A stretch of DNA of 64,000 nt from Metarhizobium sp017305935 (lineage in GTDB: Bacteria > Pseudomonadota > Alphaproteobacteria > Rhizobiales > Rhizobiaceae). The notes below the pieces were generated by a model that worked only from the letters and a program-made list of their open reading frames with translations, ran no database searches and was not told the DNA's origin. Location: NCBI RefSeq assembly GCF_029601685.1, contig NZ_JARRIR010000004.1:124001-188000 (forward strand), read 5' to 3'. Position numbers and translations under genes: made by a program. Shown in pieces: positions 1 to 7,813 of this stretch (position 1 is the first letter of the stretch; the number at the start of each line of letters is the position of its first letter).

Positions 1-1184
1 TCGGTCTCCATCTTCGAAAGCAGACCCAGCCGTGTGAGGAATTCCTGGTGGCCCTCGATGCCCACCCTGTCCGCGACGGCCGCGGTACCGATGTTCGAAG
101 AGTACTGGAAGACCTCAGGGATGCTAAGCGGCCTGTTCTTGCCCTTGAAGTCCTTGATGGTGAAACCGCCCATCCGGATTGGTCTTGAAGCATCTACGAC
201 TGTGTTGAGGTCGATCTTGCCAGCATCGAGACCCATGGCAAGGGTGAAGCTTTTGAACGTCGACCCCATCTCGAAGGTCGCGTTGCTCATCCGGTTGAAC
301 CAGCCTTTCTCGTATTCCTTGTCGATGCGGCCGTCGGCAAGCATCCGGGAAGGCTCGTTCGGATTGTAGTCTGGCACCGACGCCATCGCGAGAACCTCGC
401 CCGTCTCCACGTCGATGATTGCCGCGCCGGCGGCTTCCGCTTGATAGGATTCCATTGCCTTTGCGGCAACATCGCGGACGATGGTCTGTGCACGGATGTC
501 GATCGACAGGCGCACGGGTTCAAGTGGCGCGCCGCTCGTCATGCCGAGCTGGCGGAGATCGGCCAAACCCTGCTGATCAAGGTAACGCTCCATACCTGCG
601 AGACCCTGATTGTCGATATTGACGTGGCCGACGATGTGGGAGGCGGTCTCGGCACCGGGGTAGAAGCGCCGCTTTTCAGGACGAAAGCCGATGCCCGGAA
701 TACCCAGGGCCAGAATATCGGCCTGCTGCCTGGGAGTGAGTTGGCGCTTCAGCCACTGGAACGCCGTTTTCGAACGTAGCTTCTGATGCGTCTCCCGCCA
801 GTCGAGGTTGGGGATTACCGAGGAGAGCTTCTCTACGACCTCGTCGGGATCAACGATCCTGCGTGGATCCGCATATAGGGAGGTCATGTTGAGATCGGTC
901 GCCAGTAGCTCTCCGTTCCGGTCCAGAATGTCCGGACGGGATGCAACCATGGCAGGATTGCCGATCGATGCCGTCGTCAGCGGCTCGGCAAACCCGTACC
1001 AGACAAGGCGGCCTCCGACGACCGAGAAGCAGACCGCGAACCCGGCTATCAGGATGCCGACGCGCTGCCTGGCCTGACTTCGCCTTCGCGCACCTGCCCC
1101 CACAAGCGGCGCTCCTGACGCACCCGCCCTGCTCTTCAGGCTGAAATGGGATCGGCTTCGGAGCCGCACAACGAATGAGAGCAT
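1..1184 (-). CDS. ftsI: FtsI-type penicillin-binding protein (PBP3), C-terminus outside window
   Basis: The product is a septal peptidoglycan transpeptidase. Only the first 394 codons lie in the window; the 3' end runs off the left edge. Seen in the translation: a basic N-terminus, one membrane segment at about residues 41-62, a PBP dimerisation region starting near SRPDILDRNGELLATDL, the active-site motif STFK (Ser308, Lys311) in EMGSTFKSF, and the SxN motif (SSN, 362-364). The KTG motif would lie outside. The ATG at 1184 is the first in-frame start before the membrane segment. Upstream there is no ftsL, mraW or mraZ, so this does not look like the division-cluster ftsI and is probably a second copy carried by the accessory region. 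Function as a class B PBP is secure; the paralogue status is inferred from context. Confidence 0.88.
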   Translation of the reverse strand, partial: MLSFVVRLRSRSHFSLKSRAGASGAPLVGAGARRRSQARQRVGILIAGFAVCFSVVGGRLVWYGFAEPLTTASIGNPAMVASRPDILDRNGELLATDLNMTSLYADPRRIVDPDEVVEKLSSVIPNLDWRETHQKLRSKTAFQWLKRQLTPRQQADILALGIPGIGFRPEKRRFYPGAETASHIVGHVNIDNQGLAGMERYLDQQGLADLRQLGMTSGAPLEPVRLSIDIRAQTIVRDVAAKAMESYQAEAAGAAIIDVETGEVLAMASVPDYNPNEPSRMLADGRIDKEYEKGWFNRMSNATFEMGSTFKSFTLAMGLDAGKIDLNTVVDASRPIRMGGFTIKDFKGKNRPLSIPEVFQYSSNIGTAAVADRVGIEGHQEFLTRLGLLSKMET

Positions 1185-1596
1185 TGCAAACCGACCTGTG
1201 AGAAGCATGCGCCGACGCAGAGAGCCTGTGTCACGAGATGATCCGAACCTTTACACAGCATTGATGACAGCCAACGGCAAATTGAAACAAGCACTGCCGA
1301 TCATTAAAAACTGCATAAATATACAGTTAGGGTTGCACTTTCTTACGGGCCGAAAATTAACGAAGTGCAACCAGCGAATGACGTGGCGATAGCAATTCCG
1401 TGAAAGACGCTGCCCATCAAAACGGGGCACCCGCAAGCACGAGCAAATAGCTGTATGCTGCCGCCAGCAGCTTCGTGCCGCACCTTGACCGAATCGTCCC
1501 CGTCATCAACTATCCCGCTAGTTTCAAACGACTAAAGCACCCCTGCGTTTCGCGACTGCGTTGTCTCTCCGGGTGCCCTAAAGGACTCGGAAGATA
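1185..1596. other. Gene-free intergenic stretch between divergent genes
   Basis: This 412-base interval separates the leftward ftsI-like gene from the rightward gene at 1597. I see no convincing coding frame in it. It must hold promoters for both directions, and it contains a perfect inverted repeat (1331-1372, listed separately). Confidence 0.5.
1331..1372. promoter_or_regulatory. 10-bp perfect inverted repeat
   Basis: GGTTGCACTT (1331-1340) is repeated in inverted orientation as AAGTGCAACC (1363-1372) with a 22-base spacer. There is no T-tract after it, so a terminator is unlikely. An operator between the divergent ftsI-like gene and the kinase unit is the simplest guess. Confidence 0.4.
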
Positions 1597-2058
1597 GTGA
1601 CGGACAGGTGGCTGGGTGTGCACGTTTCAGGCGACGGACTGATCATAGTCGACGCCGAGGTTCCTGATGACGGCCCGATAGTCGTCGTAGCAGACGAGTC
1701 CTGGAAGCTGGAGAAGGGCGATCGCCCGAAGGCTTTCCAGACGATCTATAAGCGTCTCTCCGACTATGTCCGCGACAAAGGCATCGCCAAGGCCGTCATC
1801 AAGGAGAGCGCCGCCAACGCTCGAGGCATGGGTCTTGCACATCTTCAGGCGGCTGAACTGCGCGGGGTTGCCATATGCGCGCTGGCTTGTGGGTGCCCGG
1901 TCGAGCAGGTCTCCAAGGCCCGCATCAGCAAAGGTTTCGGCGAGCGCAAGGCGGACGAATATCTGAAGGACAACGATTTCTGGAAGGAGAACCTCGACGG
2001 TCTGGCGATGCGCACCGGAAGCCGCGAGGCCGCCCTCCTCATATTGGCGACCCGCTGA
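1597..2058 (+). CDS. Hypothetical protein, possible RNase H/RuvC-like fold
   Basis: A 153-residue protein with a GTG start. I do not recognise the family with certainty. The N-terminus LGVHVSGDGLIIVDAE resembles the first strands of RuvC/RNase H-like folds, followed by a helix and VIKESAA, then AAELRGVAICALA and GFGERKADEYL. Possible acidic residues are present, but no catalytic set can be assigned by eye. Its stop codon is one base before the ATG of the kinase gene, so the two are almost certainly co-transcribed and translationally coupled. The product may be a partner or substrate of the kinase. Confidence 0.7.
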   Translation: MTDRWLGVHVSGDGLIIVDAEVPDDGPIVVVADESWKLEKGDRPKAFQTIYKRLSDYVRDKGIAKAVIKESAANARGMGLAHLQAAELRGVAICALACGCPVEQVSKARISKGFGERKADEYLKDNDFWKENLDGLAMRTGSREAALLILATR

Positions 2059-2059
2059 G

Positions 2060-3091
2060 ATGAGCGAGTTCTCTTCCAATCTCAAGATCGGCGCCAAGCT
2101 TGGCAACGGGCATTTCGGCGACGTGCACCTCGGAAGCGACGACATCCACGAACAGCTTGCCGTCAAGGTCATCCGCCCCAAGGATGACGACACTCCCGAC
2201 AAGTGGGAGGAGCGGAAGGAGAACCTTGTGAAGGAGGGTGTCAGCCTCAAGAAGGCGACCCACGACAACATCGTCCAGGTCTACTATGTCAACCGATCGA
2301 CGACCGAGGACGCAATCTACCTTGTCATGGAACTATGCGAGCGTGGCTCTCTTCAGAAGCCTTATGAGGCGGGCCCGCTCCCGTCGACCGAAGTCCATCG
2401 GATAGCGACGCAGATCTGTCACGGTCTGGGGTCACTGCATGACCGGGACATGCTCCACCGCGACCTGAAGCCCGGCAACATTCTGGTCACGAAGAACGGC
2501 ACCGTGAAGCTCGGCGACTTTGGTCTCGTGACCGACGAGATGGTGCTGGGTTACGCCGAACTAGGCTACTCGTACACCGATCACCTGGCTCCGGAATCAC
2601 ATGAGACAGGACTGTCTAGCAAGAAATCCGATTTCTGGGCACTGGGGATGACGCTCTACCGCCTGCTCCACGGGGACGCATGGTACAGGCAGAGCCCCCT
2701 GCCCCGCTTCAGCGTGGCCGATGGAGGATATGCCGACAGGCTGACATGGCTCCCGCACATTTCCGGACGATGGCGCCGTCTCATCAGGGCGATGCTTGCC
2801 GACGACACCGCAACGCGTCTGGCGACAAGCCGACGAGCTTTGGATGCGCTCGCCGAGATCGCAGGGGAAGCCGCCTGGGACTGCACAATCGACGCGGCCG
2901 GTGTGAGATGGACACGGGAGATCAAAGGCCGCCGGATCGAGGTCGATCTCGTGAAGCACGGAAAGCTGTGGAACTGGACGGCCGTGAGCCATCCGCTGGT
3001 CAAGGGATCGAAGAAGACCGTGGGAAGTTCGGGCGGCCCCGTTGCGAAGAGCCTGGCGGACAGCCAGCTCAGGAAGTATTTCGGCGGCTAG
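2060..3091 (+). CDS. Eukaryotic-like serine/threonine protein kinase
   Basis: A 343-residue soluble Hanks-type kinase. Motifs in order: glycine loop LGNGHFGDVHLG (about 14-25), the ATP-anchoring lysine in LAVKVI (Lys36), catalytic loop HRDLKPGN (about 131-138), DFG in GDFGLVTDE, and the APES motif. All key residues are present, so it should be active. No transmembrane helix or PASTA repeats are seen; the last 90 residues form a small beta-rich tail of unknown role. It follows the gene at 1597 with a one-base gap. Single kinases with a small partner gene are common in rhizobial islands, some in defence loci, but the target here is unknown. Confidence 0.92.
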   Translation: MSEFSSNLKIGAKLGNGHFGDVHLGSDDIHEQLAVKVIRPKDDDTPDKWEERKENLVKEGVSLKKATHDNIVQVYYVNRSTTEDAIYLVMELCERGSLQKPYEAGPLPSTEVHRIATQICHGLGSLHDRDMLHRDLKPGNILVTKNGTVKLGDFGLVTDEMVLGYAELGYSYTDHLAPESHETGLSSKKSDFWALGMTLYRLLHGDAWYRQSPLPRFSVADGGYADRLTWLPHISGRWRRLIRAMLADDTATRLATSRRALDALAEIAGEAAWDCTIDAAGVRWTREIKGRRIEVDLVKHGKLWNWTAVSHPLVKGSKKTVGSSGGPVAKSLADSQLRKYFGG

Positions 3092-3296
3092 CACGGCTCG
3101 GGGAGCGCGCGAGATAACTGCCGGAAGCGATGATTTCAGTCCGTGACACCGGGCGCGCCTTCAGGATCGCAGCCGCCTTCGCCCTGCGGTCGCCGCTGCA
3201 TGCGTTGCAGAACCCATCAGCAGAGTAGTTCCCGCCTTCGCGCTCATGCGGGCGGTCGCAGTGCTTGCAGGCCTTGAAGAGAATCGCGGTCGCCAT
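3069..3296 (-). CDS. Small zinc-ribbon protein
   Basis: A 75-residue protein with two Cys pairs, CKHC (10-13) and CNAC (30-33), spaced as in a zinc ribbon. It is encoded opposite to the kinase gene and overlaps its 3' end by 23 bases. The N-terminal half is protein-like, whereas the last 20 residues, which overlap the kinase gene, are low-complexity and Ser/Arg-rich. Function unknown. Confidence 0.5.
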   Translation of the reverse strand: MATAILFKACKHCDRPHEREGGNYSADGFCNACSGDRRAKAAAILKARPVSRTEIIASGSYLARSPSRASRRNTS

Positions 3297-3368
3297 CTAT
3301 GCCTTCCGGTTGCATTACCGAACATAATGCGAACGCGTTAACAGTCAATCAAGATCGCCGTTGCGTGT

Positions 3369-3722
3369 TCAGGTGTCGGCTGGGAACCTGGCGACCAGCC
3401 CGTCGACGACTGCGGACGCGTTTTTCGTCCGCGCGACCCGGATGTCACAGGCGCCTTGATCGCCGTCGGCATAATGGACGACCGTGATGCCCTGCTCCTT
3501 CGCCTGCGCCGCCAGAAACAGCGCGCCGACCATATCCGGAGTGGGATCCAGGACCACTGCGGACGGCTTGAGAGACCACATGAGGTCCACCGTCTCCCGG
3601 ATGGTGGATGTCGTGAAGACGGTCGCACCTTTCTGGGAAAGTGCGAGTTCCAGCTTGCGTGCGGTGTCGGCCTCGTCCTGGACGATGACAACGACTCCTT
3701 CGAGAGGCGGGGTGCTGCGCAT
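3369..3722 (-). CDS. Stand-alone response-regulator receiver-like protein
   Basis: A 117-residue protein consisting of one receiver-like domain. The first strand is GVVVIVQDEAD with the acidic pair, the expected phosphoacceptor is the Asp in SAVVLDPTPDM, and a Thr/Lys pair lies in ARTKN. I chose the ATG at 3722 because AGGA precedes it by about seven bases; a GTG at 3773 would add 17 residues without homology to receivers. No histidine kinase or output domain lies nearby, so it may act by protein contact like CheY/DivK-type regulators. The divergent motif around the phosphoacceptor leaves doubt about phosphorylation. Confidence 0.75.
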   Translation of the reverse strand: MRSTPPLEGVVVIVQDEADTARKLELALSQKGATVFTTSTIRETVDLMWSLKPSAVVLDPTPDMVGALFLAAQAKEQGITVVHYADGDQGACDIRVARTKNASAVVDGLVARFPADT

Positions 3723-3866
3723 GCAGAGATCCTGAAGATGATTTTGAAGCAGAAAGCGGGAGTGCCATGGCACGGATTAGCAAGGTGTTCTAAAGGATTC
3801 GTGGACGGCATGAAGAGATGCACCTGCAAGCGGATCTCACAGGTATCGCCGCATCAGTCCAAAACT

Positions 3867-3888
3867 TGGATCGGTCGATCCATTTTTT
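3867..3888 (+). terminator. Hairpin with T6 tract
   Basis: TGGATC and GATCCA pair around a short loop and are followed by TTTTTT (3883-3888), the shape of a Rho-independent terminator on the plus strand. No plus-strand gene precedes it, so it may end a short untranslated RNA or be a remnant. Confidence 0.4.
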
Positions 3889-4102
3889 GGAATGATGCCT
3901 TGCCGCCAGAGTTGCCGCGTATCCTGACGAATTGACCCAATACGCATCTGCCGTGGCCTGTTTGGTGATCTACGCACTTGATTTGTCGAGCAGGATTCGC
4001 GCATGCTCCGGTGCCGCCGCTGTCCATGATGGATTCATTTTCTGCTGAGGCTTTAAAGATCGCGCAGTTGAAAATTGCCGCTGCATGTCCTGGAGGATTC
4101 GC

Positions 4103-4519
4103 ATGCTTACAATCGGCGAGCTTTCGAAGACGACCGGTGTCAAGGTCACCACTATCCGCTACTACGAGCAGATGGGTCTCGTCTCCCATTCCGGACGGTC
4201 CGGCGGCAACCAGCGCCGCTATTCCGCTGCGGAACAGGATCGGCTGTCTTTCATCAGGCATGCGCGCGATCTCGGGCTTACGCTCGAGGCCATCCGCGAA
4301 CTCATCGATCTCAGCCAGGATCCAGAGCTTCCTTGTGCCGAAGCGGACCGGATTGCCGCTGAACAGCTAGCGACCGTTCGTGAGAAGATCGCACGTCTCA
4401 AGAAGCTGGAGGCGGAACTCGAGCGCATCTCCACCCAGTGCAATGCCAGCCAGATCCGCGACTGCTACGTGATCCGTGCTCTTGCGAACCATGACCTCTG
4501 CACGACGGATCACGGCTGA
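4103..4519 (+). CDS. MerR-family transcriptional regulator
   Basis: A 138-residue regulator beginning MLTIGELSKTTGVKVTTIRY, the canonical MerR winged helix, followed by a long dimerisation helix (about 80-112) and a Cys-containing C-terminus (STQCNAS, RDCYVI, HDLC). The cysteines suggest metal or redox sensing of the ZntR/CueR/SoxR type, but the ligand cannot be named. The ATG at 4103 is preceded by TGGAGGA at a good distance, so it is preferred over the ATG at 4085. No obvious MerR-regulated efflux or oxidoreductase gene adjoins it, so the target is unknown. Confidence 0.9.
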   Translation: MLTIGELSKTTGVKVTTIRYYEQMGLVSHSGRSGGNQRRYSAAEQDRLSFIRHARDLGLTLEAIRELIDLSQDPELPCAEADRIAAEQLATVREKIARLKKLEAELERISTQCNASQIRDCYVIRALANHDLCTTDHG

Positions 4520-4670
4520 ACGGAGTGCGGCCCGGATCGCGCGGTTCCATGGGCGGTGACGGTGATGACCCCGCAGGCTTGACTCCTGATCAAAAAAGAA
4601 CATAACAAGAACACTCCTATCGACAGAGATAGTATCCGCTCAACATGTTCAGGGGAGCCGCGATAGACAG

Positions 4671-4883
4671 ATGAGTATGGATCCGGACAGCCGAACCAGT
4701 CAGCCTCGTGCGGGCATCCATGTCGATCACTGGTGCTGTGTCGGCGACTGCGGCAAGTGGGGCGGCTTTGGGTTTTCCAAGGGCAGATCGGAACCGCAAT
4801 GGTGGTGCTGGGAACACTACCCCCACAAACCGAACCGGACACGCTCGGAGGCCATCGAGATCGCTGAGGCGATCGGCCTCTAG
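4671..4883 (+). CDS. Small Cys/Trp-rich protein
   Basis: A 70-residue protein with a compact Cys/Trp/His core (DHWCCVGDCGKWGGFGF, then QWWCWEHYPHK). Four cysteines and several histidines could bind zinc. A purine-rich stretch (AGGGGAG) lies upstream of the ATG. It is followed within 25 bases by the gene at 4908 in the same direction. Function unknown. Confidence 0.6.
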   Translation: MSMDPDSRTSQPRAGIHVDHWCCVGDCGKWGGFGFSKGRSEPQWWCWEHYPHKPNRTRSEAIEIAEAIGL

Positions 4884-4907
4884 CTCAGTCATTCAGGTGG
4901 CGAAACG

Positions 4908-5321
4908 ATGGATAAGCAAAGCTTCCTCTGCAACGAATACGAACGAATGATCGGTTCGGGCGAATATGTCTGGTCGGGCTGGCGCGATTCTTTCGAGCGT
5001 TTTCAGGCCGACCTCTGGGACATGACTCCGACCTCGAGCGCGGGGCGGTATCTGGCGCCGAAGGACAGGGAGCTCGGGTTTTCCCCTGACAATGTCGAGT
5101 GGCACTTTCGAAAGACCCGTCCGATAGGGAAGATGACAAAGGTCAGGAAGAACAAGATCCAGGCTCCACCGAGCAGGACGAAAAAGGTCAAGCGAGCGCC
5201 TTTGACCGCTGCCGAAAAAAAGAACCTGGCGGAGACAGCAAAGGAAGAGCGGAGACGGAAGCTCGCTGAGGAGTTCGAGTACTGGGAGCGAAAGCGGAAC
5301 TCGAGCAGCGGCGGTTCCTGA
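4908..5321 (+). CDS. Hypothetical basic protein
   Basis: A 137-residue protein with an aromatic N-terminal half (GEYVWSGWRDSFERF) and a strongly basic, helical C-terminal half (KKVKRAPLTAAEKK onward) that ends in a Ser/Gly tail. The ATG is preceded by AGGTGG. The basic part suggests nucleic-acid contact, but no known domain is recognised. It lies just upstream of the DNA methyltransferase gene and could be cotranscribed with it. Confidence 0.6.
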   Translation: MDKQSFLCNEYERMIGSGEYVWSGWRDSFERFQADLWDMTPTSSAGRYLAPKDRELGFSPDNVEWHFRKTRPIGKMTKVRKNKIQAPPSRTKKVKRAPLTAAEKKNLAETAKEERRRKLAEEFEYWERKRNSSSGGS

Positions 5322-5476
5322 GATGGGTAGATCGGATCTCTAGTGTCGCACCCACGGCAGCCCAAGTCTTTATCTCACCGATCTTGGTCTCCATTAAAAT
5401 TCGATCCATCCGCTTACCGGTGTCGCAACAAGTGTCCGGATATGACATGCCCCGCAATGAGACAACGGGGAACGAG

Positions 5477-7426
5477 ATGAATCCGAAATCCGAGGCACTG
5501 GCTGCGGCGAAGAAGAGGATTGTGGAGCTGCAGTCGCAGATGACCGATCGAATTCTGAAGATGGCTGCGGAGGTCGCGAAGCTTACGAAGGTCGTGACCG
5601 AGCGCGAGGCCAGGGAATTCCTTCGCGTGACCTGCAACGTGCCGACTTCGGAGCTGTCGACCTACGTGAAGTTCGCCGACACGCTCGCTGGCCATGAGGA
5701 TGTGCTCGAAAAAGGCCGGGTGTCGTTCCCTGTCGTGAAGGCCTTGGTTTCCGTGGACAGCGCTGTCCTCGATGAGATCATCGAGCGCATGGATATCGGC
5801 GCGCGGATCTCGACGAATGACATCAGCGCCATCAGGAAGCGGCTCAAGGTGGCGGGCCTGACGCCTGCGGAAGTCATGGCGCAGCGCAACGGCAGGCTGG
5901 CAGCGGCCGCGGCACGGCGGAATGGCGCATATCAGGCTTCCGAGTTCCAGTGGCGGCTTGATGCCTTCGTGCGCCGCATCAATCTCATCAGGAATGCGGG
6001 TGATCTCCTCGACGACGAGATCCGCACGACGGCTTACGACCTCAAGGTCGAATTCGAACACTTCTTCGGAGCTGATCACCAGCCACTCGAGAAGCTCAAG
6101 CGCAACTCCCAGGCTCACCAGATTGCCGCGGCCTATCTCGCGCTCATCCATCTTTCAGAAGGAACGCTCGCCGTTGCGGCGGGGGTCGGCGAATGGCTTC
6201 CGGGAGACCATCATCCGTGGCTCGTCGCGCTGCAGTCACTTTCCGGACGCGTCTCTCCTCCTCGCGAGGCGCCGAAGAAGACAGATCCTCTCAAGACCGC
6301 ATTCAATCCTCGTCCGACCGTTGTGGAACTATGCGCTGGCGCGGGTGGTATGGCCATCGGTTTCGAGCGTGCGGGCTTCGATCATGTGGCGCTGGTCGAA
6401 TGCGATCCACACGCAGCGGCGACGCTGAGGAAAAACAGGCCCGCATGGACTGTGATTGAGGACGATCTGAAGACAATCGACTTCACTCCCTATCAGGCCC
6501 TTGATATCGATCTCGTCGCCGGAGGTTTGGCGTGTCAGCCCTACTCGATCGAAGGGAAAGGTCTAGGCAAGGCAGATCCACGCGACCTTTTCCCCGATGC
6601 CGTCCGGATCGTGAACGAGATCAAGCCTCGCGCGTTCGTCTTCGAAAATGTGGAAGGGCTGTTGCATGGCAAGCATAGCGACCACATCGCCGACATTCTC
6701 CGCGGCTTTCGCCGAGCCGGATATCAGACCGAGATCCATCGAGTTCAGGCATCTGACTATGGGATTGCGCAGGTTCGCCGCCGCGTGCTCATCATCGGTT
6801 TGCGTGATGATCTGGCGGACGCATTCCGCATGCCGCCGACATTCCAGGATCGCAGGATGAATGTGGGCGATCTTCTCCTGGATCTGATGGCCGCGAATGG
6901 CTGGACAGGCGCACGCGAATGGGCGCGGCAGCGGCGGGAGCAGCCTGTCCTGAACCGACACGGCGAGATCGTCGCGCATGGTGCCCAGGCATCCACCATT
7001 GTTACCAGCCGGGGAAAACGGCGCAGGAATGAACAGGATGTCCAGCTCGCGATCGGGTTCGACGCGACGGGCATGCCGGACCGCGCCCCGACGCAGGAAG
7101 AGGCTTCAAGGCCGGGATACCTTCCGTCACTCACCCTGCGGATGAGAGCGCGGATCCAGGATTTCCCGGACACCTGGGAATTCGTGGGCGGCAAGCAAGC
7201 AGTCGCCAAGCAGATCGGGAACGCAGTTCCGGCACGGCTTGCCCAAGCCGTCGGGCTGGCGCTGGTGTCAGCGATGCGAGATGTCCCGCTCGATTTCGAG
7301 GCGATGCTTTGGCCGGACGAGGCGAGACGGGAACTCGTGGACGCTCCTCCCCTCTTTGCTGACCACGACGTAAACTCTGCGGCTGCGGGCATCAGGAATC
7401 CGGCGCTCGCTCATGAACCAGTATGA
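5477..7426 (+). CDS. DNA (cytosine-5) methyltransferase with N-terminal extension
   Basis: Transfers methyl groups from SAM to C5 of cytosine in DNA. Counting from the ATG at 5477 (649 residues), motif I is VVELCAGAGGMAIGFERAGF near 282-301, the catalytic Cys is in GGLACQPYS (about 353), followed by FENVEGLL (motif VI), QVRRRVLIIG (motif VIII) and QIGNAVPARLAQ (motif X). The usual PCQP is ACQP here, which is unusual. The first 270 residues are a helical extension that is also found in the truncated gene at 24907. The start is chosen because GGGG lies 6 bases upstream; in-frame ATGs at 5447 and 5384 are alternatives. No obvious partner restriction enzyme adjoins it, although the PD-(D/E)XK-like gene at 11097 is nearby. 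Confidence 0.95.
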   Translation: MNPKSEALAAAKKRIVELQSQMTDRILKMAAEVAKLTKVVTEREAREFLRVTCNVPTSELSTYVKFADTLAGHEDVLEKGRVSFPVVKALVSVDSAVLDEIIERMDIGARISTNDISAIRKRLKVAGLTPAEVMAQRNGRLAAAAARRNGAYQASEFQWRLDAFVRRINLIRNAGDLLDDEIRTTAYDLKVEFEHFFGADHQPLEKLKRNSQAHQIAAAYLALIHLSEGTLAVAAGVGEWLPGDHHPWLVALQSLSGRVSPPREAPKKTDPLKTAFNPRPTVVELCAGAGGMAIGFERAGFDHVALVECDPHAAATLRKNRPAWTVIEDDLKTIDFTPYQALDIDLVAGGLACQPYSIEGKGLGKADPRDLFPDAVRIVNEIKPRAFVFENVEGLLHGKHSDHIADILRGFRRAGYQTEIHRVQASDYGIAQVRRRVLIIGLRDDLADAFRMPPTFQDRRMNVGDLLLDLMAANGWTGAREWARQRREQPVLNRHGEIVAHGAQASTIVTSRGKRRRNEQDVQLAIGFDATGMPDRAPTQEEASRPGYLPSLTLRMRARIQDFPDTWEFVGGKQAVAKQIGNAVPARLAQAVGLALVSAMRDVPLDFEAMLWPDEARRELVDAPPLFADHDVNSAAAGIRNPALAHEPV

Positions 7427-7632
7427 TGCCGCGGCCAAGGCCCTTCGTTTCCGTCAGATATCTCCGGGTCGAGCGCGTGTGGTGCCTCCTGCCCTATCTC
7501 GAAGCCGCTTTCCCTTCAGCGAACACCATCGTCCGCCTGATCGGGCGGTCGCGTTCGAAGGACATGTTCTTCCGCCTCCTCATTTCCGCAGATGCGCCTT
7601 CGCAGGCGCTCTCTGGGATTTCCTTGAGATAG
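7423..7632 (+). CDS. Small hypothetical protein overlapping the methyltransferase stop
   Basis: A 69-residue frame whose ATG overlaps the methyltransferase TGA (ATGA at 7423-7426), the typical arrangement for coupled translation. Third codon positions are strongly G/C, like real genes here, and the core (VERVWCLLPYLEAAF, then DMFFRLLISADA) looks protein-like. No family is recognised. A competing minus-strand frame (7516-7770) is less convincing. Confidence 0.42.
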   Translation: MMPRPRPFVSVRYLRVERVWCLLPYLEAAFPSANTIVRLIGRSRSKDMFFRLLISADAPSQALSGISLR

Positions 7633-7813
7633 AATCCGGCGCGCTCTCTTGGAAGGCGCGAAGCCAGCATTTGCGAGACCTTCGACAGCCGTCTCTGCGG
7701 TTTCCGCCACTTCGTTCTCGGGATCACGATCGCCGCCCTTGTCATCATCAGATTTCCTGTCGCCCGACATCTGGTGTCTCCGAACATGTTGATGGGGTTG
7801 AAGTGCGGCCTCT

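Noticed and set aside
7516..7770. Minus-strand frame of 84 codons between the methyltransferase and protease genes
   Set aside because: Highly charged composition and no good ribosome site; the overlapping plus-strand frame at 7423 is better supported by the ATGA overlap.
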